Of a stretch of DNA of 64,000 bases, positions 1-8,785 are shown in pieces. The stretch covers positions 186,001 through 250,000 of the forward strand of contig NZ_JROZ02000002.1 of the NCBI RefSeq assembly GCF_000765665.2, given 5' to 3'. A program made the translations under genes and the position numbers. The DNA comes from Helicobacter sp. MIT 05-5293 (GTDB lineage Bacteria > Campylobacterota > Campylobacteria > Campylobacterales > Helicobacteraceae). The stretch's first letter is position 1, and each line of letters starts with the position of its first letter. The notes under the pieces are model-generated. The model saw only the letters and a program-made list of their open reading frames with translations. It was not told the DNA's origin and searched no databases.

Positions 1-1097
1 ATTTGCTTCCATACATAAAAGCAAGTATGGATAGGGAATCCGCAGCTACCACTTGCAGTGTCTATCATGGTTTCTTCTTTTGTGGGATTAAGCATTTTTA
101 CGCACATATCTATCACATAACGCGGGGTAAAATATTGTCCTTTTTCACCTTTTGCGGATTTATTGACAAGGTATTCAAACGCATCATCAATGACTTCTAA
201 ATTTGAGTTAAAAAGCTTGATTTTTTCTAATGAACCAACACAAACGCTTAAATGTGAGGGGGAAAGTTTAATTTTTTCGTCTTCATTAAACACGCCCTCC
301 CATTTTTTCTTTGCTTTATTAAAAAGTTTTTCTATTTTTACTTTGAGTTCCGAATCTGATTCACCATAGTTTTTAAAATCAAGATTGCGCGTTTTGTCCC
401 TTGCCCCTTCTAACTCATCATAAAGCTTGATAAAAATGAGCTTGAAGACTTCTTCAAACACATCAACTCCAGCATTTGCCAAAACTTCATCTTCCATTTC
501 TGTAATAATATCTCTTAGGCTTCTTTTTTGTATCGTTAAAATATCTGTTTTTATCAAGTCATCAAAGGTAAAAGGCTCATTTAAAATATCTTTAAGGCTT
601 TTATCGCTTGTAGGGATATTAGGGATAGATTCAAAATAATTGGGGTCTTTGCGGTGGTAATAGCTAATTTGGTTACCATTGCTCCATACTGCCATTGTCG
701 CACCTGTGGCATTACAATAGCTTTTAAGCTGCTCTTTGCCTTCTTTGAGCTTTGGCTTTTTAACTTCTATGATAATATAAGCTGAAGTGATTTGGAGTTT
801 GTCCATTACCACAATATCTGCCCTTTTCACCTCGCGCCCAAAATGAACAGAATATTCTACTTGGATTCGTGATTTAGGATATTGGTATTCATTGATGAGC
901 TTATCTAAATAAAGTTGGCGAACGATTTCTTCGGGGGTGAGTTTAATTTCTTTATCGCGTATGAGGCATAGCACATAATAACTTATGCCACTTTTACTTT
1001 CTTTTGTGGTGATTTTGGATTCTAGTTGCATTATAGAATCTGCACTAAACAAATCAAGCTTATAATTGGAATTTTTCAAGATTTCTTGTAATAGCAT
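1..1097 (-). CDS. Nuclease-methyltransferase fusion R-M protein, N-terminal part (runs off left edge)
   Basis: About 365 residues are visible from an ATG at 1097 preceded by GGGGAGAAAAA; the frame stays open to the window edge, so the 3' part is missing. An N-terminal HsdR_N-like segment carries a PD-(D/E)xK pattern: D94 in KRAD, then E111-V-K113. After a helical linker comes the N6-adenine methylase signature GEKGQYFTPRYVID and the SAM-binding motif DTASGSCGF close to the edge. The layout matches the complete 733-residue protein at 37782-39983, so this looks like a paralogous type I/BcgI-like R-M subunit. The NPPF catalytic motif and any specificity gene lie outside the window. Confidence 0.85.
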   Translation of the reverse strand, partial: MLLQEILKNSNYKLDLFSADSIMQLESKITTKESKSGISYYVLCLIRDKEIKLTPEEIVRQLYLDKLINEYQYPKSRIQVEYSVHFGREVKRADIVVMDKLQITSAYIIIEVKKPKLKEGKEQLKSYCNATGATMAVWSNGNQISYYHRKDPNYFESIPNIPTSDKSLKDILNEPFTFDDLIKTDILTIQKRSLRDIITEMEDEVLANAGVDVFEEVFKLIFIKLYDELEGARDKTRNLDFKNYGESDSELKVKIEKLFNKAKKKWEGVFNEDEKIKLSPSHLSVCVGSLEKIKLFNSNLEVIDDAFEYLVNKSAKGEKGQYFTPRYVIDMCVKMLNPTKEETMIDTASGSCGFPIHTCFYVWKQ

Positions 1098-1238
1098 TTT
1101 TTCTCCCCAATGCAAAATGTTTTTAAAAGCGTAACAAAAGCCCCTTTAAAATTCGCTTCTTTCCATGTAGGATTTCTGCTTTAAGGAGAAAATTGTGCCA
1201 ACTTAGGGCTTCTCAATATTTTCTTTACATAGTGGATT

Positions 1239-1883
1239 CTACTCAAACTCCAACATCTTTAGCACCCTTGCGGGGTTGCCCCCAACTATCGCATTTTCTG
1301 GCACATCTTTAGTAACCACCGAACCCGCTGCGATAATCGCATTATCACCAATTGTTACACCCGGGCAAATGGTTACATTAATCCCAATCCACACGCGATT
1401 ACCAATTACAATGGGCTTACAAAAAGTTGCCTGACGATTATAAGGGTCAAAGTCATGGTTAATGGTCGTAAGGCATACTTTGGGCGCAATAAACACATCA
1501 TCACCAATTGTGATTCCCCCTCTGTCCATAAATGTGCAAGCCTGATTCATAAAAAAGTTTTTGCCCACGCGGATATTTTTCCCAAAATCTACATAAAAAG
1601 GTGGGATAATCCACGACTTATCATCAAGCTTTTGCCCAATGATTTTGCTAAAAAGTTTGCGCGATTTTTTGGGGCTGTGTGCGCCCGAATTAAACTTATG
1701 GGTAAGCTTAATCGTCTCACGAATCACCGCTAAAATCTTTTCGCATTCTGGGTCGTTCATATCGACAAGCTCGCCTTCTAAATCGCGTGTAAAAATATCG
1801 CGATTCGTTGTTGGTGCGGGTGTGCTACGCGCTGAAAGTTTGGTGATGAGTTTCTTTTTATTGCTTTTGGATTCTTTTTTCAT
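1239..1883 (-). CDS. Hexapeptide-repeat sugar O-acetyltransferase (maltose/NodL type)
   Basis: A 214-residue protein with a left-handed beta-helix acetyltransferase core. The [13 protein letters not shown] and [17 protein letters not shown] repeats are followed by the typical catalytic-loop sequence TINHDFDP, in which the His is the expected general base, and by [36 protein letters not shown]. The first ~40 residues are lysine-rich and variable. It probably transfers acetyl from acetyl-CoA to a sugar or similar small hydroxyl compound; the substrate cannot be read from sequence. It has its own promoter of the same 19-nt-spacer class that drives the alcohol dehydrogenase and aldo-keto reductase genes, so it may belong to that stress regulon. 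Confidence 0.85.
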   Translation of the reverse strand: MKKESKSNKKKLITKLSARSTPAPTTNRDIFTRDLEGELVDMNDPECEKILAVIRETIKLTHKFNSGAHSPKKSRKLFSKIIGQKLDDKSWIIPPFYVDFGKNIRVGKNFFMNQACTFMDRGGITIGDDVFIAPKVCLTTINHDFDPYNRQATFCKPIVIGNRVWIGINVTICPGVTIGDNAIIAAGSVVTKDVPENAIVGGNPARVLKMLEFE

Positions 1884-1920
1884 TTGGTTGCTCCTTTAGC
1901 TGGGTTGTTTAGTGGTTTGA

Positions 1921-1951
1921 ATTATAAAACATTAGACCTACTCTCTGTCAA
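1921..1951 (-). promoter_or_regulatory. Promoter with 19-nt spacer upstream of the acetyltransferase (copy 3)
   Basis: On the minus strand TTGACA (1951-1946) and TATAAT (1926-1921) are separated by exactly 19 nt, GAGAGTAGGTCTAATGTTT. The same spacing and a related spacer (TAGGTnT...GTTT) occur at 7746-7776 and 8786-8816. Spacers of 19-20 bp are typical of MerR-family-activated promoters; that reading is inference. Confidence 0.65.
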
Positions 1952-2063
1952 GAATTGAGCATTGATATTAGAATCCACGCTAAAAGCGGATAAATTTTGC
2001 TTCGTTGGTGTGAATAATTTTGAATAAAAAGACCTGAAAATTAGCAATATGCTTATATGGATT

Positions 2064-3328
2064 TTATTCTTTGTATGTTCGGTAGATTTTAGGAGCGAGA
2101 AAAGGGAATGTCAAAGGATGCTTGATAAGTGTATCACCTAATTGATAGGTTAAACTCTCTTTGAGTTTCTGCGATTTGTCAAAGTCTGCATAAGATTCTA
2201 ATGGTGGTAAGGTGTAAGAGCTATCAAGTTTTGTGAGCATCTTATAAAGCTTTTTTCTTAGCTTGTATGCGCAATAAACCTTGATTAAAGTCAAAGGCAA
2301 GATAATGACTTTCAAAGGGTTTTTAGCTCTGATTATGGCGTTACCTAAAGAGTAGCTCAAAGTGTTTTTCACTCTAAGTTCTGCTCCAATCTTTGGAACG
2401 ACTCGGACAGTGTTTTGGTAGATGATAGATTCATAAAAGGGTGAATTTCGTGCATACGACCACCAAAGCGTAGCATTAGGAGTATCAGGATAACTCCAAG
2501 GCTTCATATCTCCAGCATATTGCAATATTTTGACACTTGCTAAATCTTGTTTGTAAAGTTCCAACTCTTGTGCGGGAAGATTTGATAAGAAATATTCATA
2601 AACCAAAATATGATTTTCCACACTCCAACACCCTTGTAAAAATGCAACTTTCCCCTCCGCGACAATGTTTAAAACATCTTGATCGGGGTAAATGGGAGAT
2701 TCAAGGTGAGCAAGTGTCTCTAGGCATTGTTCACACAGATTTTCTTTAAGACATTGTGGAATATTGAAGACCAAAAGACCGCTTTGGAAGTAGTTTTGGC
2801 TATTTTTGAGACAAAGTGTATTTTGTGCATAGGAGACGAAATGATCATTAAGATGATGAAATACTTGCACTCCTGTGTCTTTAACTACTCCTAATAGATT
2901 ATCCCCCAAATCAACATCATACAAACTAGCAATGTCTGCGCAAAATATCACATCACTATCGCAATAAATTGCCCTTTGGTATTGGTGCAATATTTTAGGG
3001 ATAAAGAATCGCAGATACATTGCACTGCTTAAATAAGTGGTAGTGTAGGAAGTCTGCCTATGGAGAGAGATTTCACGCTCTAGGTTAAGAAATCGGATAG
3101 ATATTTTGTCGTTTGTGTAGTGAGTGAGGATTGTGCGCTTTTGTTCTTCGCTTAGGTGAATTTCTAAAATAATAATATCATAGCAACTTGTATGCGTGTG
3201 TGTTTTGAGGGATTCTAATGCTACTGCCAAATAAGCAATATATCTCTCATCAACACCAAAGACTAGGGCAACCTTGTCTTTAAACTTCGGGGGGGGGGGG
3301 GGGTATAATTATTTTCTATATTTTTCAT
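2064..3328 (-). CDS. Phase-variable family 8 glycosyltransferase (LPS/LOS type), sequenced out of frame
   Basis: The conserved start of the GT8 fold, VFGVDERYIAYLAVALES, is encoded just upstream of the longest downstream ORF (2064-3230), followed by the metal-binding DSD motif in IYCDSDVIF. The likely initiation codon is ATG at 3328, with coding sequence MKNIENNYTPPPP running into a C15 tract (G15 on the plus strand, 3289-3303). With 15 C the frame hits a stop a few codons later; the GT8 frame needs 13 or 16 (n = 1 mod 3). As sequenced the gene is therefore OFF unless translation restarts inside. GT8 enzymes transfer hexoses to lipopolysaccharide cores, so switching would alter surface glycans. 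Tract length could also be affected by sequencing error. Confidence 0.8.
3289..3303. repeat. Homopolymeric G15 phase-variation tract
   Basis: Fifteen consecutive G (C on the coding strand) lie 25 nt into the GT8 reading frame. Such tracts change length by slipped-strand mispairing in Helicobacter and Campylobacter. Confidence 0.9.
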
Positions 3329-3510
3329 GCTTATAAGCTCCACATCAAAATAATCTTCTAAATATACTAAAATTTATAAAGAATGTATTATATCTCAAAA
3401 ATAATTTTTAATCTATCTTGAATATGACAAGCTCTCTATTATTGAATCTTGTTAAAGAGATTTTAGACCTATATAGATTCTGCTTAAGGACAAAGATGCT
3501 AGGATTTAGG

Positions 3511-4011
3511 TTACTTTTTGGCTTCTTGAACAAATTTTTCATATTCCTCATCACTTAGCAGTTCTAGCCAAGTAACATTTTTGCCATTTTTTTCGTGTGT
3601 CAAAGCGATATGCGAGCCACTCTCTTTAAACCCTGCACCATGCCAATGTTCAATATCAGGTGGGCAAAGCACGACATCGCCGGGTTTGGCAATCTGCGTA
3701 ACTCCGCTTTTTGTGCCGGTGTAAATCGTTCCTTTGGTAACAATCAGTGTTTGCCCCGCTGGGTGTGTGTGCCACGCGGTTCTGGCGCGGGGGCTAAAGG
3801 TAACCTCAGCTCCGCCAAAAGGGCGGTAGGTATCGCTTTTGAATAGCATTTTGACATTCACCTCGCCGCTAAAGATTTTAGAATCTCCCTTAAAGCCTCC
3901 TAAGCTACCATTTTTTACGACTTCTTGCTCTTGCATTTTTGCCTCCTTTGCGTTCATTGTTGCTAAGCAACCTAATGTTGCGACTAATGCCAAACTCATG
4001 ATTTTTTTCAT
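3511..4011 (-). CDS. Exported cupin-domain protein
   Basis: 166 residues with a Sec signal peptide (MKKIMSLALVATLGCLATMNA). A single cupin barrel follows, with metal-ligand motif TAWHTHPAGQTLIVTKG and second-half motif PPDIEHWHGA. Family members with this layout often lie beside carboxymuconolactone-decarboxylase or oxidoreductase genes, and some have been tied to organic-acid or aldehyde chemistry; the activity here is unknown. It is the last gene of the minus-strand run that begins with the alcohol dehydrogenase, but 195 bp containing a REP-like element separates it from the MdaB-like gene, so it may be transcribed separately. Confidence 0.8.
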   Translation of the reverse strand: MKKIMSLALVATLGCLATMNAKEAKMQEQEVVKNGSLGGFKGDSKIFSGEVNVKMLFKSDTYRPFGGAEVTFSPRARTAWHTHPAGQTLIVTKGTIYTGTKSGVTQIAKPGDVVLCPPDIEHWHGAGFKESGSHIALTHEKNGKNVTWLELLSDEEYEKFVQEAKK

Positions 4012-4061
4012 TGGTTCTCCTTTGTGTTTTAGAATTTTTCCTCTTAGATTCTGCTCTTGTT

Positions 4062-4189
4062 GATTGCTTCGCGTAAGCTCGCAATGACAAATGGAGAATC
4101 TTAAAATGTCTTATCTGTCATTGCGAGAGGCTTTGAGAACGTGGCAATCAACCATATTGCCACACTCATTTATTTACTCGCAATGATAG
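4062..4189. repeat. REP/BIME-like element of nested inverted repeats
   Basis: TGTCATTGCGAG at 4116-4127 is matched on the opposite strand by CTCGCAATGACA at 4078-4089 (12 bp perfect) and again by CTCGCAATGA at 4177-4186 (10 bp perfect). Inside the right half, GTGGCAAT (4141-4148) and ATTGCCAC (4156-4163) form an 8-bp stem. The TCATTGCGAG...GCAATC word pattern resembles REP-like elements seen in many bacterial genomes. It sits between the MdaB-like and cupin genes. Confidence 0.75.
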
Positions 4190-4205
4190 GCTCATATTGC
4201 CTCAA

Positions 4206-4937
4206 TCACGCATTCCCAAACATCTTTTTCAAATGCGCTTCATATTCTGCCAAATACCGCTCTACTTGCGGGTTTTTTACTACATCATTACACATAAAGC
4301 TAGGCAACTTTTGCATGCCGCAAAACTCATGTGCCTTGTGCAAATGCGCAAACACACCATCGATTCCAATGCCCAAAAACTGCGTTTTATCACTAAAAGC
4401 TTCAAGCGGGGCGTTCCAAGTGCTACAAAGCATATAGCTTTTGTTTTGTGCCAAACCACCGCTGCCATATTTCTTGCTTGGGTCTTTTCTAGTCCTGCCA
4501 TCATCATTAAAAAGCACACCATGACTTGCCAAATACACTTCATCGATGTATTTTTTGACAATCCAAGGTTCGCACATCCACCAAGCGGGGAATTGATGAA
4601 TGATAGAATCTGCCCATTTGAGATTTTGCACTTCTTCTTGCACATCATAACCTTTGTCAATGATGACTTCTTTGGTTTCGTGTCCTAGCTTGCTTAGTGT
4701 TTCTTTTGCGAGTTCGTGCAAGGTTGTATTAAGCCTGCCCTTAGAGTTTCCAAACTCTTTTGCGCCATTGAGTAGGTAAATTTTCATCTTTGCTCCTTTG
4801 TGTTTTTTGATTGAATCTTGTGCATTTGCAAGCGAGATTCCAAAACCTCCACTTGCAATCCCTAGCCCTGCTAAACTGACCATTTTTGCCGAAGTTTTTA
4901 AAAACTCGCGGCGATTTTTAGAATCTGACTTGTGCAT
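4206..4937 (-). CDS. mdaB: MdaB-like NAD(P)H-quinone reductase with Tat-type signal
   Basis: 243 residues. Residues 1-~40 are a twin-arginine signal (KNRREFLKTSA, then a hydrophobic stretch ending ANA). Residues 51-243 are a flavodoxin-2-fold quinone reductase of the MdaB family (MKIYLLNGAKEFGNSKGRLN, FPAWWMCEPWIVKKYIDEV). MdaB reduces quinones by two electrons using FAD and NAD(P)H and protects against oxidative stress. Met51, where cytoplasmic MdaB proteins begin, is itself preceded by AAGGAG with 5-nt spacing, so a second, signal-less product is plausible. Lies 33 bp downstream of the VOC gene in a minus-strand operon. Confidence 0.85.
   Translation of the reverse strand: MHKSDSKNRREFLKTSAKMVSLAGLGIASGGFGISLANAQDSIKKHKGAKMKIYLLNGAKEFGNSKGRLNTTLHELAKETLSKLGHETKEVIIDKGYDVQEEVQNLKWADSIIHQFPAWWMCEPWIVKKYIDEVYLASHGVLFNDDGRTRKDPSKKYGSGGLAQNKSYMLCSTWNAPLEAFSDKTQFLGIGIDGVFAHLHKAHEFCGMQKLPSFMCNDVVKNPQVERYLAEYEAHLKKMFGNA
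4785..4798 (-). promoter_or_regulatory. Internal Shine-Dalgarno and in-frame ATG at the Tat-signal/core junction of mdaB
   Basis: AAGGAG (4798-4793), 5-nt spacer, ATG (4787-4785). This start would give the 193-residue MdaB core without the signal peptide. The aldo-keto reductase gene has the identical arrangement at 8941-8954. Confidence 0.6.
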
Positions 4938-4970
4938 TTTGCTCCTTTTGTGTTTTTGGTCTTAGAATCT

Positions 4971-5369
4971 TTAGCGCATCGTTTGTGCATCTTCCTCCCT
5001 CTCCACAGCGATTTCTACCAAATTGCCATCGGGGTCTTTAAGATAGATAGAATCAAGTTTTGCCCGCGCACCCGTTCTTTGCACGACACCCGCTTCAAGC
5101 TTCACACCTTTTGATTCAATCTTGCGCTTAATCGCGTGAATATCGCCCTTTGCGAGCAGGCAAAAGTCCAACGCGCCATCACATGGCTTACTCGCGGCGG
5201 GTTGAAACTCGCCAAAATGCTGGTGGATATTGATTTTTTGGTTGCCAAAGCAAATCGCATAGCGTCCATTTTGCTCTCTTACCTCGCATTCAAGAATATC
5301 CCGATAAAACGCGAGGCATTTTTCTAGGTTGTTTGTAAGCAGCACAATATGGTCAATCGCGACTATCAT
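4971..5369 (-). CDS. VOC-family (glyoxalase/fosfomycin-resistance-like) protein
   Basis: 132 residues forming two beta-alpha-beta-beta-beta units. The first begins MIVAIDHIVLLTNNLEKCLAFYRDIL, with the His that usually binds metal; the second ends SIYLKDPDGNLVEIAVE, carrying the usual Glu. The fold is that of the vicinal-oxygen-chelate superfamily, close to YwbC/glyoxalase-like single-domain members. A substrate cannot be assigned. It is encoded 12 bp after the hydrolase gene and 33 bp before the MdaB-like gene, and it has no signal peptide, unlike its neighbours. A role in removing reactive carbonyl compounds fits the operon but is inference. Confidence 0.8.
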   Translation of the reverse strand: MIVAIDHIVLLTNNLEKCLAFYRDILECEVREQNGRYAICFGNQKINIHQHFGEFQPAASKPCDGALDFCLLAKGDIHAIKRKIESKGVKLEAGVVQRTGARAKLDSIYLKDPDGNLVEIAVEREEDAQTMR

Positions 5370-5381
5370 TTAACACTCCTA

Positions 5382-6440
5382 TTAAAGATTCTCACCCAAA
5401 AACTGCACGATTTTATCAAAGGGAATTTTACTCGCATTATCATACAAATCTACATGATTTGCATCTTTGATAATCAGCAATTCTTTATTCTCGCCTTTGA
5501 GCTTCTTGTAAGCGTCCTCGCTAAAATATCTACTATGCGCTTTTTCGCCATGAATCACCAACACCGCACTTTGAATCTCATCGCTATATGCGAGAATTGG
5601 CATATTTATCAGCGATAAAGATGAGGTGAGATTCCACGCACCATTAGAGTTAATCGCGCGTTTATGAAACCCGCGTGGAGTTTTGTAATAATCAAAATAA
5701 TCCTTGATAAACTGCGGCTCATCACCACTAAGCTTCTCGGGTAACCCGCCTTGTGGCGCGTAAGTGCCACTCTTAAAATCCTGTGTGCGCTGTGCGTTGA
5801 GGCTCTCTTTGAGTTTTTGCCGCGCCTTTGCGTCCATTGCGTCAAAATATCCCCGCGCATTCACACGCGTCATATCATACATTGTCGAGGCAATCGTCGC
5901 CTTGATACGCGTATCCATTGCCGCGGCGTTTAGCGCAAAGCCCCCAAAGCCACAAATGCCCAAAATCGCGATTTTATGAGAATCCACTCCCGCGAGGTTG
6001 CTTAGATAATCCACCGCTGCGCTAAAGTCTTCGGTGTTGATGTCGGGCGAGGCGACATTGCGGGGTTCGCCGCTGCTCTCGCCCGTGTAAGATGGGTCAA
6101 ACGCAAGGGTGATAAAGCCCCTTTTTGCTAGGGTTTGGGCATAAAACCCGCTTGCTTGTTCTTTAACCGCGCCAAAAGGTCCTGCGATTGCGATTGCGGG
6201 GAGCTTGGCGGCTTTGTCTGTGTTTTTGGGCGTATAAAGGTCGCCTACGAGCGTGATTCCATAGCGATTTTTAAAGCGCACCTTTTGCACCTCTACCGCT
6301 TCGCTTTGTGCAAAGACTTTGTCCCATTTGTCGGTTTTGCTTGTTTTGTTTGCTTGTGCCATATCGCACCCTCCTAAGAATAAAATTACTAGGCTTATGC
6401 CTAAAAGTGTTGAAAAAAGTTTGCCAAATGTGTTTTGCAT
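5382..6440 (-). CDS. Lipoprotein alpha/beta hydrolase (dienelactone-hydrolase-like) with Cys nucleophile
   Basis: 352 residues. The N-terminus is a lipoprotein signal (LVILFLGGCDMAQA; lipobox LGGC). The hydrolase core shows the oxyanion-side AGPFGAVKEQ and a nucleophile elbow GICGFGG in which Cys163 replaces the usual Ser, as in dienelactone hydrolases. A C-terminal His lies in KDANHVDLYDN, completing a probable triad. It is likely a periplasm-facing esterase or hydrolase. It lies 36 bp downstream of the Tat-signal alcohol dehydrogenase and 12 bp upstream of the VOC gene, so the three are probably one transcript. Substrate unknown. Confidence 0.8.
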   Translation of the reverse strand: MQNTFGKLFSTLLGISLVILFLGGCDMAQANKTSKTDKWDKVFAQSEAVEVQKVRFKNRYGITLVGDLYTPKNTDKAAKLPAIAIAGPFGAVKEQASGFYAQTLAKRGFITLAFDPSYTGESSGEPRNVASPDINTEDFSAAVDYLSNLAGVDSHKIAILGICGFGGFALNAAAMDTRIKATIASTMYDMTRVNARGYFDAMDAKARQKLKESLNAQRTQDFKSGTYAPQGGLPEKLSGDEPQFIKDYFDYYKTPRGFHKRAINSNGAWNLTSSLSLINMPILAYSDEIQSAVLVIHGEKAHSRYFSEDAYKKLKGENKELLIIKDANHVDLYDNASKIPFDKIVQFLGENL

Positions 6441-6476
6441 GGTTTCTCCTTGCTTTAAACTTCTGTGCCTAAGAAT

Positions 6477-7718
6477 CTACACTTTGAGGCTGCTCATATC
6501 AATTACAAAGCGAAAGTCCGCCTTGCCCGCCGCGACAACCTTATATGCTTCATCAAGCTGATTGATTGGAATGATTTGCACTTTTGGGTAGATTCTGTTT
6601 TTCACGCTAAAATCTAGCATTTCTTGCGTTTCTTTAATCCCGCCAATCACGCTAGGGTAAAGCTTTTTGTTTTGAAAATTCCACACAAACGCATCAAAAT
6701 CAAGCTTTGGTTTGTCTTTGCTTGCAGGAAGCCCCACAATCGCCATTTCACCGCCGAATTTGAGCATTTTATGATACGCATTCACATCATAATGATAAGG
6801 AATCGTGCTAATGATAAAGTCAAAAGTGTTAGCAAACTCGCTAAATCGTGGGCTTTTGACATTCACAAACTCTTTTGCACCAAGCGCTAAGCACGCATCT
6901 TTTTTATCGACAATATCAAAGCATGTTACCTCTGCGCCAAGCTTTGCCATATATTGCAACGCCATATGCCCCAAGCCCCCAAGACCGGCGACTGCAACTT
7001 TATCGCCTTTTTTGACTCTTGAGAACATAATAGGCGAATAGGTGGTAATCCCCGCGCAAAGAAGCGGCGCGACCTTTTCAAGCTCGGCATTTTTGGGGAC
7101 TTTAATCGCAAATTTTTCGCTTAGCACGATGTTATTAGAATACCCGCCATAGGTGTTTGCACCGCCATGGAAGACATCTTTGCTATTATAGGTGTAGATG
7201 GTTTTGCTATTTGTGCAATACTGCTCTTTGCTTGCTTTGCACGCTTCGCATTCGCCACAACTATTGACCATACACCCCACACCGGCGTAATCGCCAACCT
7301 TAAACTTGCTTACATTTTTGCCCACCGCAACGACTTTGCCCAAAATCTCATGCCCGGGGACAATGGGATAGGTGGGCGGGTGGTGGTCGCCGCTTACGCT
7401 GTGCAGGTCGCTATGGCAGATGCCCGCATAGAGAATCTGCAAAAGCACATCATTTGCGCCCAGCGGGTGGCGGGTGAATTGAAAAGGTTTAAACTTCCAG
7501 TCTTTAGAGTGCGCGGCATAGCCCACGCTTGGAATCTCCTCGCCTTTGAGGGCTTCTTGTAGCCCAAAGGGTGTGCTTGTTGCGGTGTTTGCCGCGTTTG
7601 CATTGCTCGCATTTTGGGCAAATAGGTTTGCCCCAAAGCCCAAAGCAGCCGCACCACCGGCGATTTTTGCAGAGGTTAGCAAAAACTCTCTGCGCGTTTT
7701 GTTATGTTCGTTTTGCAT
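6477..7718 (-). CDS. Zinc-dependent alcohol dehydrogenase (YahK/CAD type) with Tat-type signal
   Basis: 413 residues. The start MQNEHNKTRREFLLTSAKIAGGAAALGFGANLFAQ region is a twin-arginine signal. The MDR core starts near residue 65 (YAAHSKDWKFKP). Zinc ligands are visible: GICHSDLHSVSGDHHPPTYPIVPGHE for the catalytic site and GCMVNSCGECEACKASKEQYC for the structural zinc. The dinucleotide-binding glycine motif is AVAGLGGLGHMALQ. This subfamily reduces aldehydes with NADPH. Export of a nicotinamide-dependent enzyme is odd, as the periplasm lacks a free NAD(P)H pool. First gene of a minus-strand operon driven by the promoter at 7746-7776. Confidence 0.88.
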   Translation of the reverse strand: MQNEHNKTRREFLLTSAKIAGGAAALGFGANLFAQNASNANAANTATSTPFGLQEALKGEEIPSVGYAAHSKDWKFKPFQFTRHPLGANDVLLQILYAGICHSDLHSVSGDHHPPTYPIVPGHEILGKVVAVGKNVSKFKVGDYAGVGCMVNSCGECEACKASKEQYCTNSKTIYTYNSKDVFHGGANTYGGYSNNIVLSEKFAIKVPKNAELEKVAPLLCAGITTYSPIMFSRVKKGDKVAVAGLGGLGHMALQYMAKLGAEVTCFDIVDKKDACLALGAKEFVNVKSPRFSEFANTFDFIISTIPYHYDVNAYHKMLKFGGEMAIVGLPASKDKPKLDFDAFVWNFQNKKLYPSVIGGIKETQEMLDFSVKNRIYPKVQIIPINQLDEAYKVVAAGKADFRFVIDMSSLKV

Positions 7719-7745
7719 ATTTGCTCCTTTAAAAGTGAAAACAAA

Positions 7746-7776
7746 ATTATAAAACCTGATACCTAGTATTTGTCAA
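7746..7776 (-). promoter_or_regulatory. Promoter with 19-nt spacer upstream of the alcohol dehydrogenase operon (copy 2)
   Basis: On the minus strand TTGACA (7776-7771), spacer AATACTAGGTATCAGGTTT (19 nt), TATAAT (7751-7746), 28 bp from the ATG. Nearly identical to the promoter of the aldo-keto reductase (17 of 19 spacer positions match). A MerR-type activator is the likely reason for the long spacer; none is encoded in this window. Confidence 0.75.
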
Positions 7777-8049
7777 GAGAATCTTTCTATTGCCCTTGTA
7801 TGAGTGCTTTAGCGCGGTGCGGGCTTGTTGATTCCAAAGCTTTGACGCACACCAAAAGCAGCACATTTTGGCTGTCGCGTCTTCTTTGTTGAAAAATCAA
7901 GGTGGATTATAAATGATGAGAGTTGCTATCAGTCAAGGGGGAAAAGTAAAGATTATAGGTTGTCAAGCTTTAAGCCCAAAAGCCATTGGTGGATAAAAGG
8001 CGGTTATGCTATAATCTATGCTTTAGAATCTATAAATAAGGAGTTGGAT
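7777..8049. other. Intergenic region between the divergent adh operon and the DUF6630 gene
   Basis: Together with the adjoining promoter this makes a 331-bp gap without a gene. Apart from the adh promoter at its left and the TATAAT at 8010-8015 before the rightward gene, I see no further ORF, RNA or clear repeat. Confidence 0.5.
8010..8015 (+). promoter_or_regulatory. Candidate -10 element of the DUF6630 gene
   Basis: TATAAT in the context TTATGCTATAATCTATG, 34 bp before the ATG at 8050. No convincing -35 is seen, as is usual for sigma-70 promoters of this phylum. Confidence 0.5.
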
Positions 8050-8610
8050 ATGGCAAATCTCGCACAAGAACACCCAATTTATAAGCTTGCAGCAGAAATA
8101 TCACATAATGATGAAGAGATTCTTAAAGACATAAGTGCGTGCATCTGTGAAACGAAAAAATATTTTAAAGAACATCGAGAATACGAATGGAGAGGTATGG
8201 AGAATTTTGATGATTATGAAGAAAGTGAGGTGCGGTGGATAGGCATGGTCGATGTTCTTTTTGAAGGGAACTATGTCTATGAATGCGATTATAAATATAA
8301 AGAGGAGCTAGAAGATTTTTTGATTCAGCTTGGAGGTTTGAATGGATCTTTCTATATTCTTGAAAGGCGAAATGGAAGAAGGTATAACACACTCCCGCTA
8401 GAAGAGGATTGGTTTGATGAGGAAGGGGACATTAGCACATGGTGTGCTATTATTGATGAAAAGTGGGCAGAGTATCAAATGTGCGTGGGTGGCATTGATA
8501 TAGATAGCGATAGCTATGTGATGTTCCCATGTGCGCTAGATTCACTCGCAAAGCTACAAAAATATGCAGAGCAGAGCGGATATAGTATTGATTATGCGCG
8601 TAATTTGTAA
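8050..8610 (+). CDS. DUF6630-like hypothetical protein
   Basis: 186 residues from ATG 8050, chosen over an upstream alternative start at 7960 because AAGGAG lies immediately before it. The protein is acidic and rich in Trp and Tyr (YEWRGMENFDDYEESEVRWIG, LPLEEDWFDEEGDISTWCAIIDEKW), has no signal peptide or membrane segment, and resembles the DUF6630 family of small soluble proteins of unknown function. It is a single-gene unit flanked by two copies of the 19-nt-spacer promoter pointing away from it (left) and following it (right). No function is proposed. Confidence 0.65.
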   Translation: MANLAQEHPIYKLAAEISHNDEEILKDISACICETKKYFKEHREYEWRGMENFDDYEESEVRWIGMVDVLFEGNYVYECDYKYKEELEDFLIQLGGLNGSFYILERRNGRRYNTLPLEEDWFDEEGDISTWCAIIDEKWAEYQMCVGGIDIDSDSYVMFPCALDSLAKLQKYAEQSGYSIDYARNL

Positions 8611-8785
8611 GTAATTTTGTGTAGTTCGCCCAAGCCACACTATCAGCGATTTAAATAGTGAATCTATCGCACACAAAATTAACTCTTTTCTTAATGCTTC
8701 TGCACCACATTATAAAGATGATAATGCGATGCGATAGGCTTATTATTTGAGAATCTATCTTTTAGTGCTTTTTGGTGATTACCTC

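Noticed and set aside
4197..4688. A 163-codon plus-strand open frame opposite mdaB
   Set aside because: The minus strand encodes a complete MdaB-family protein here; the plus frame has no family features and no ribosome-binding site.
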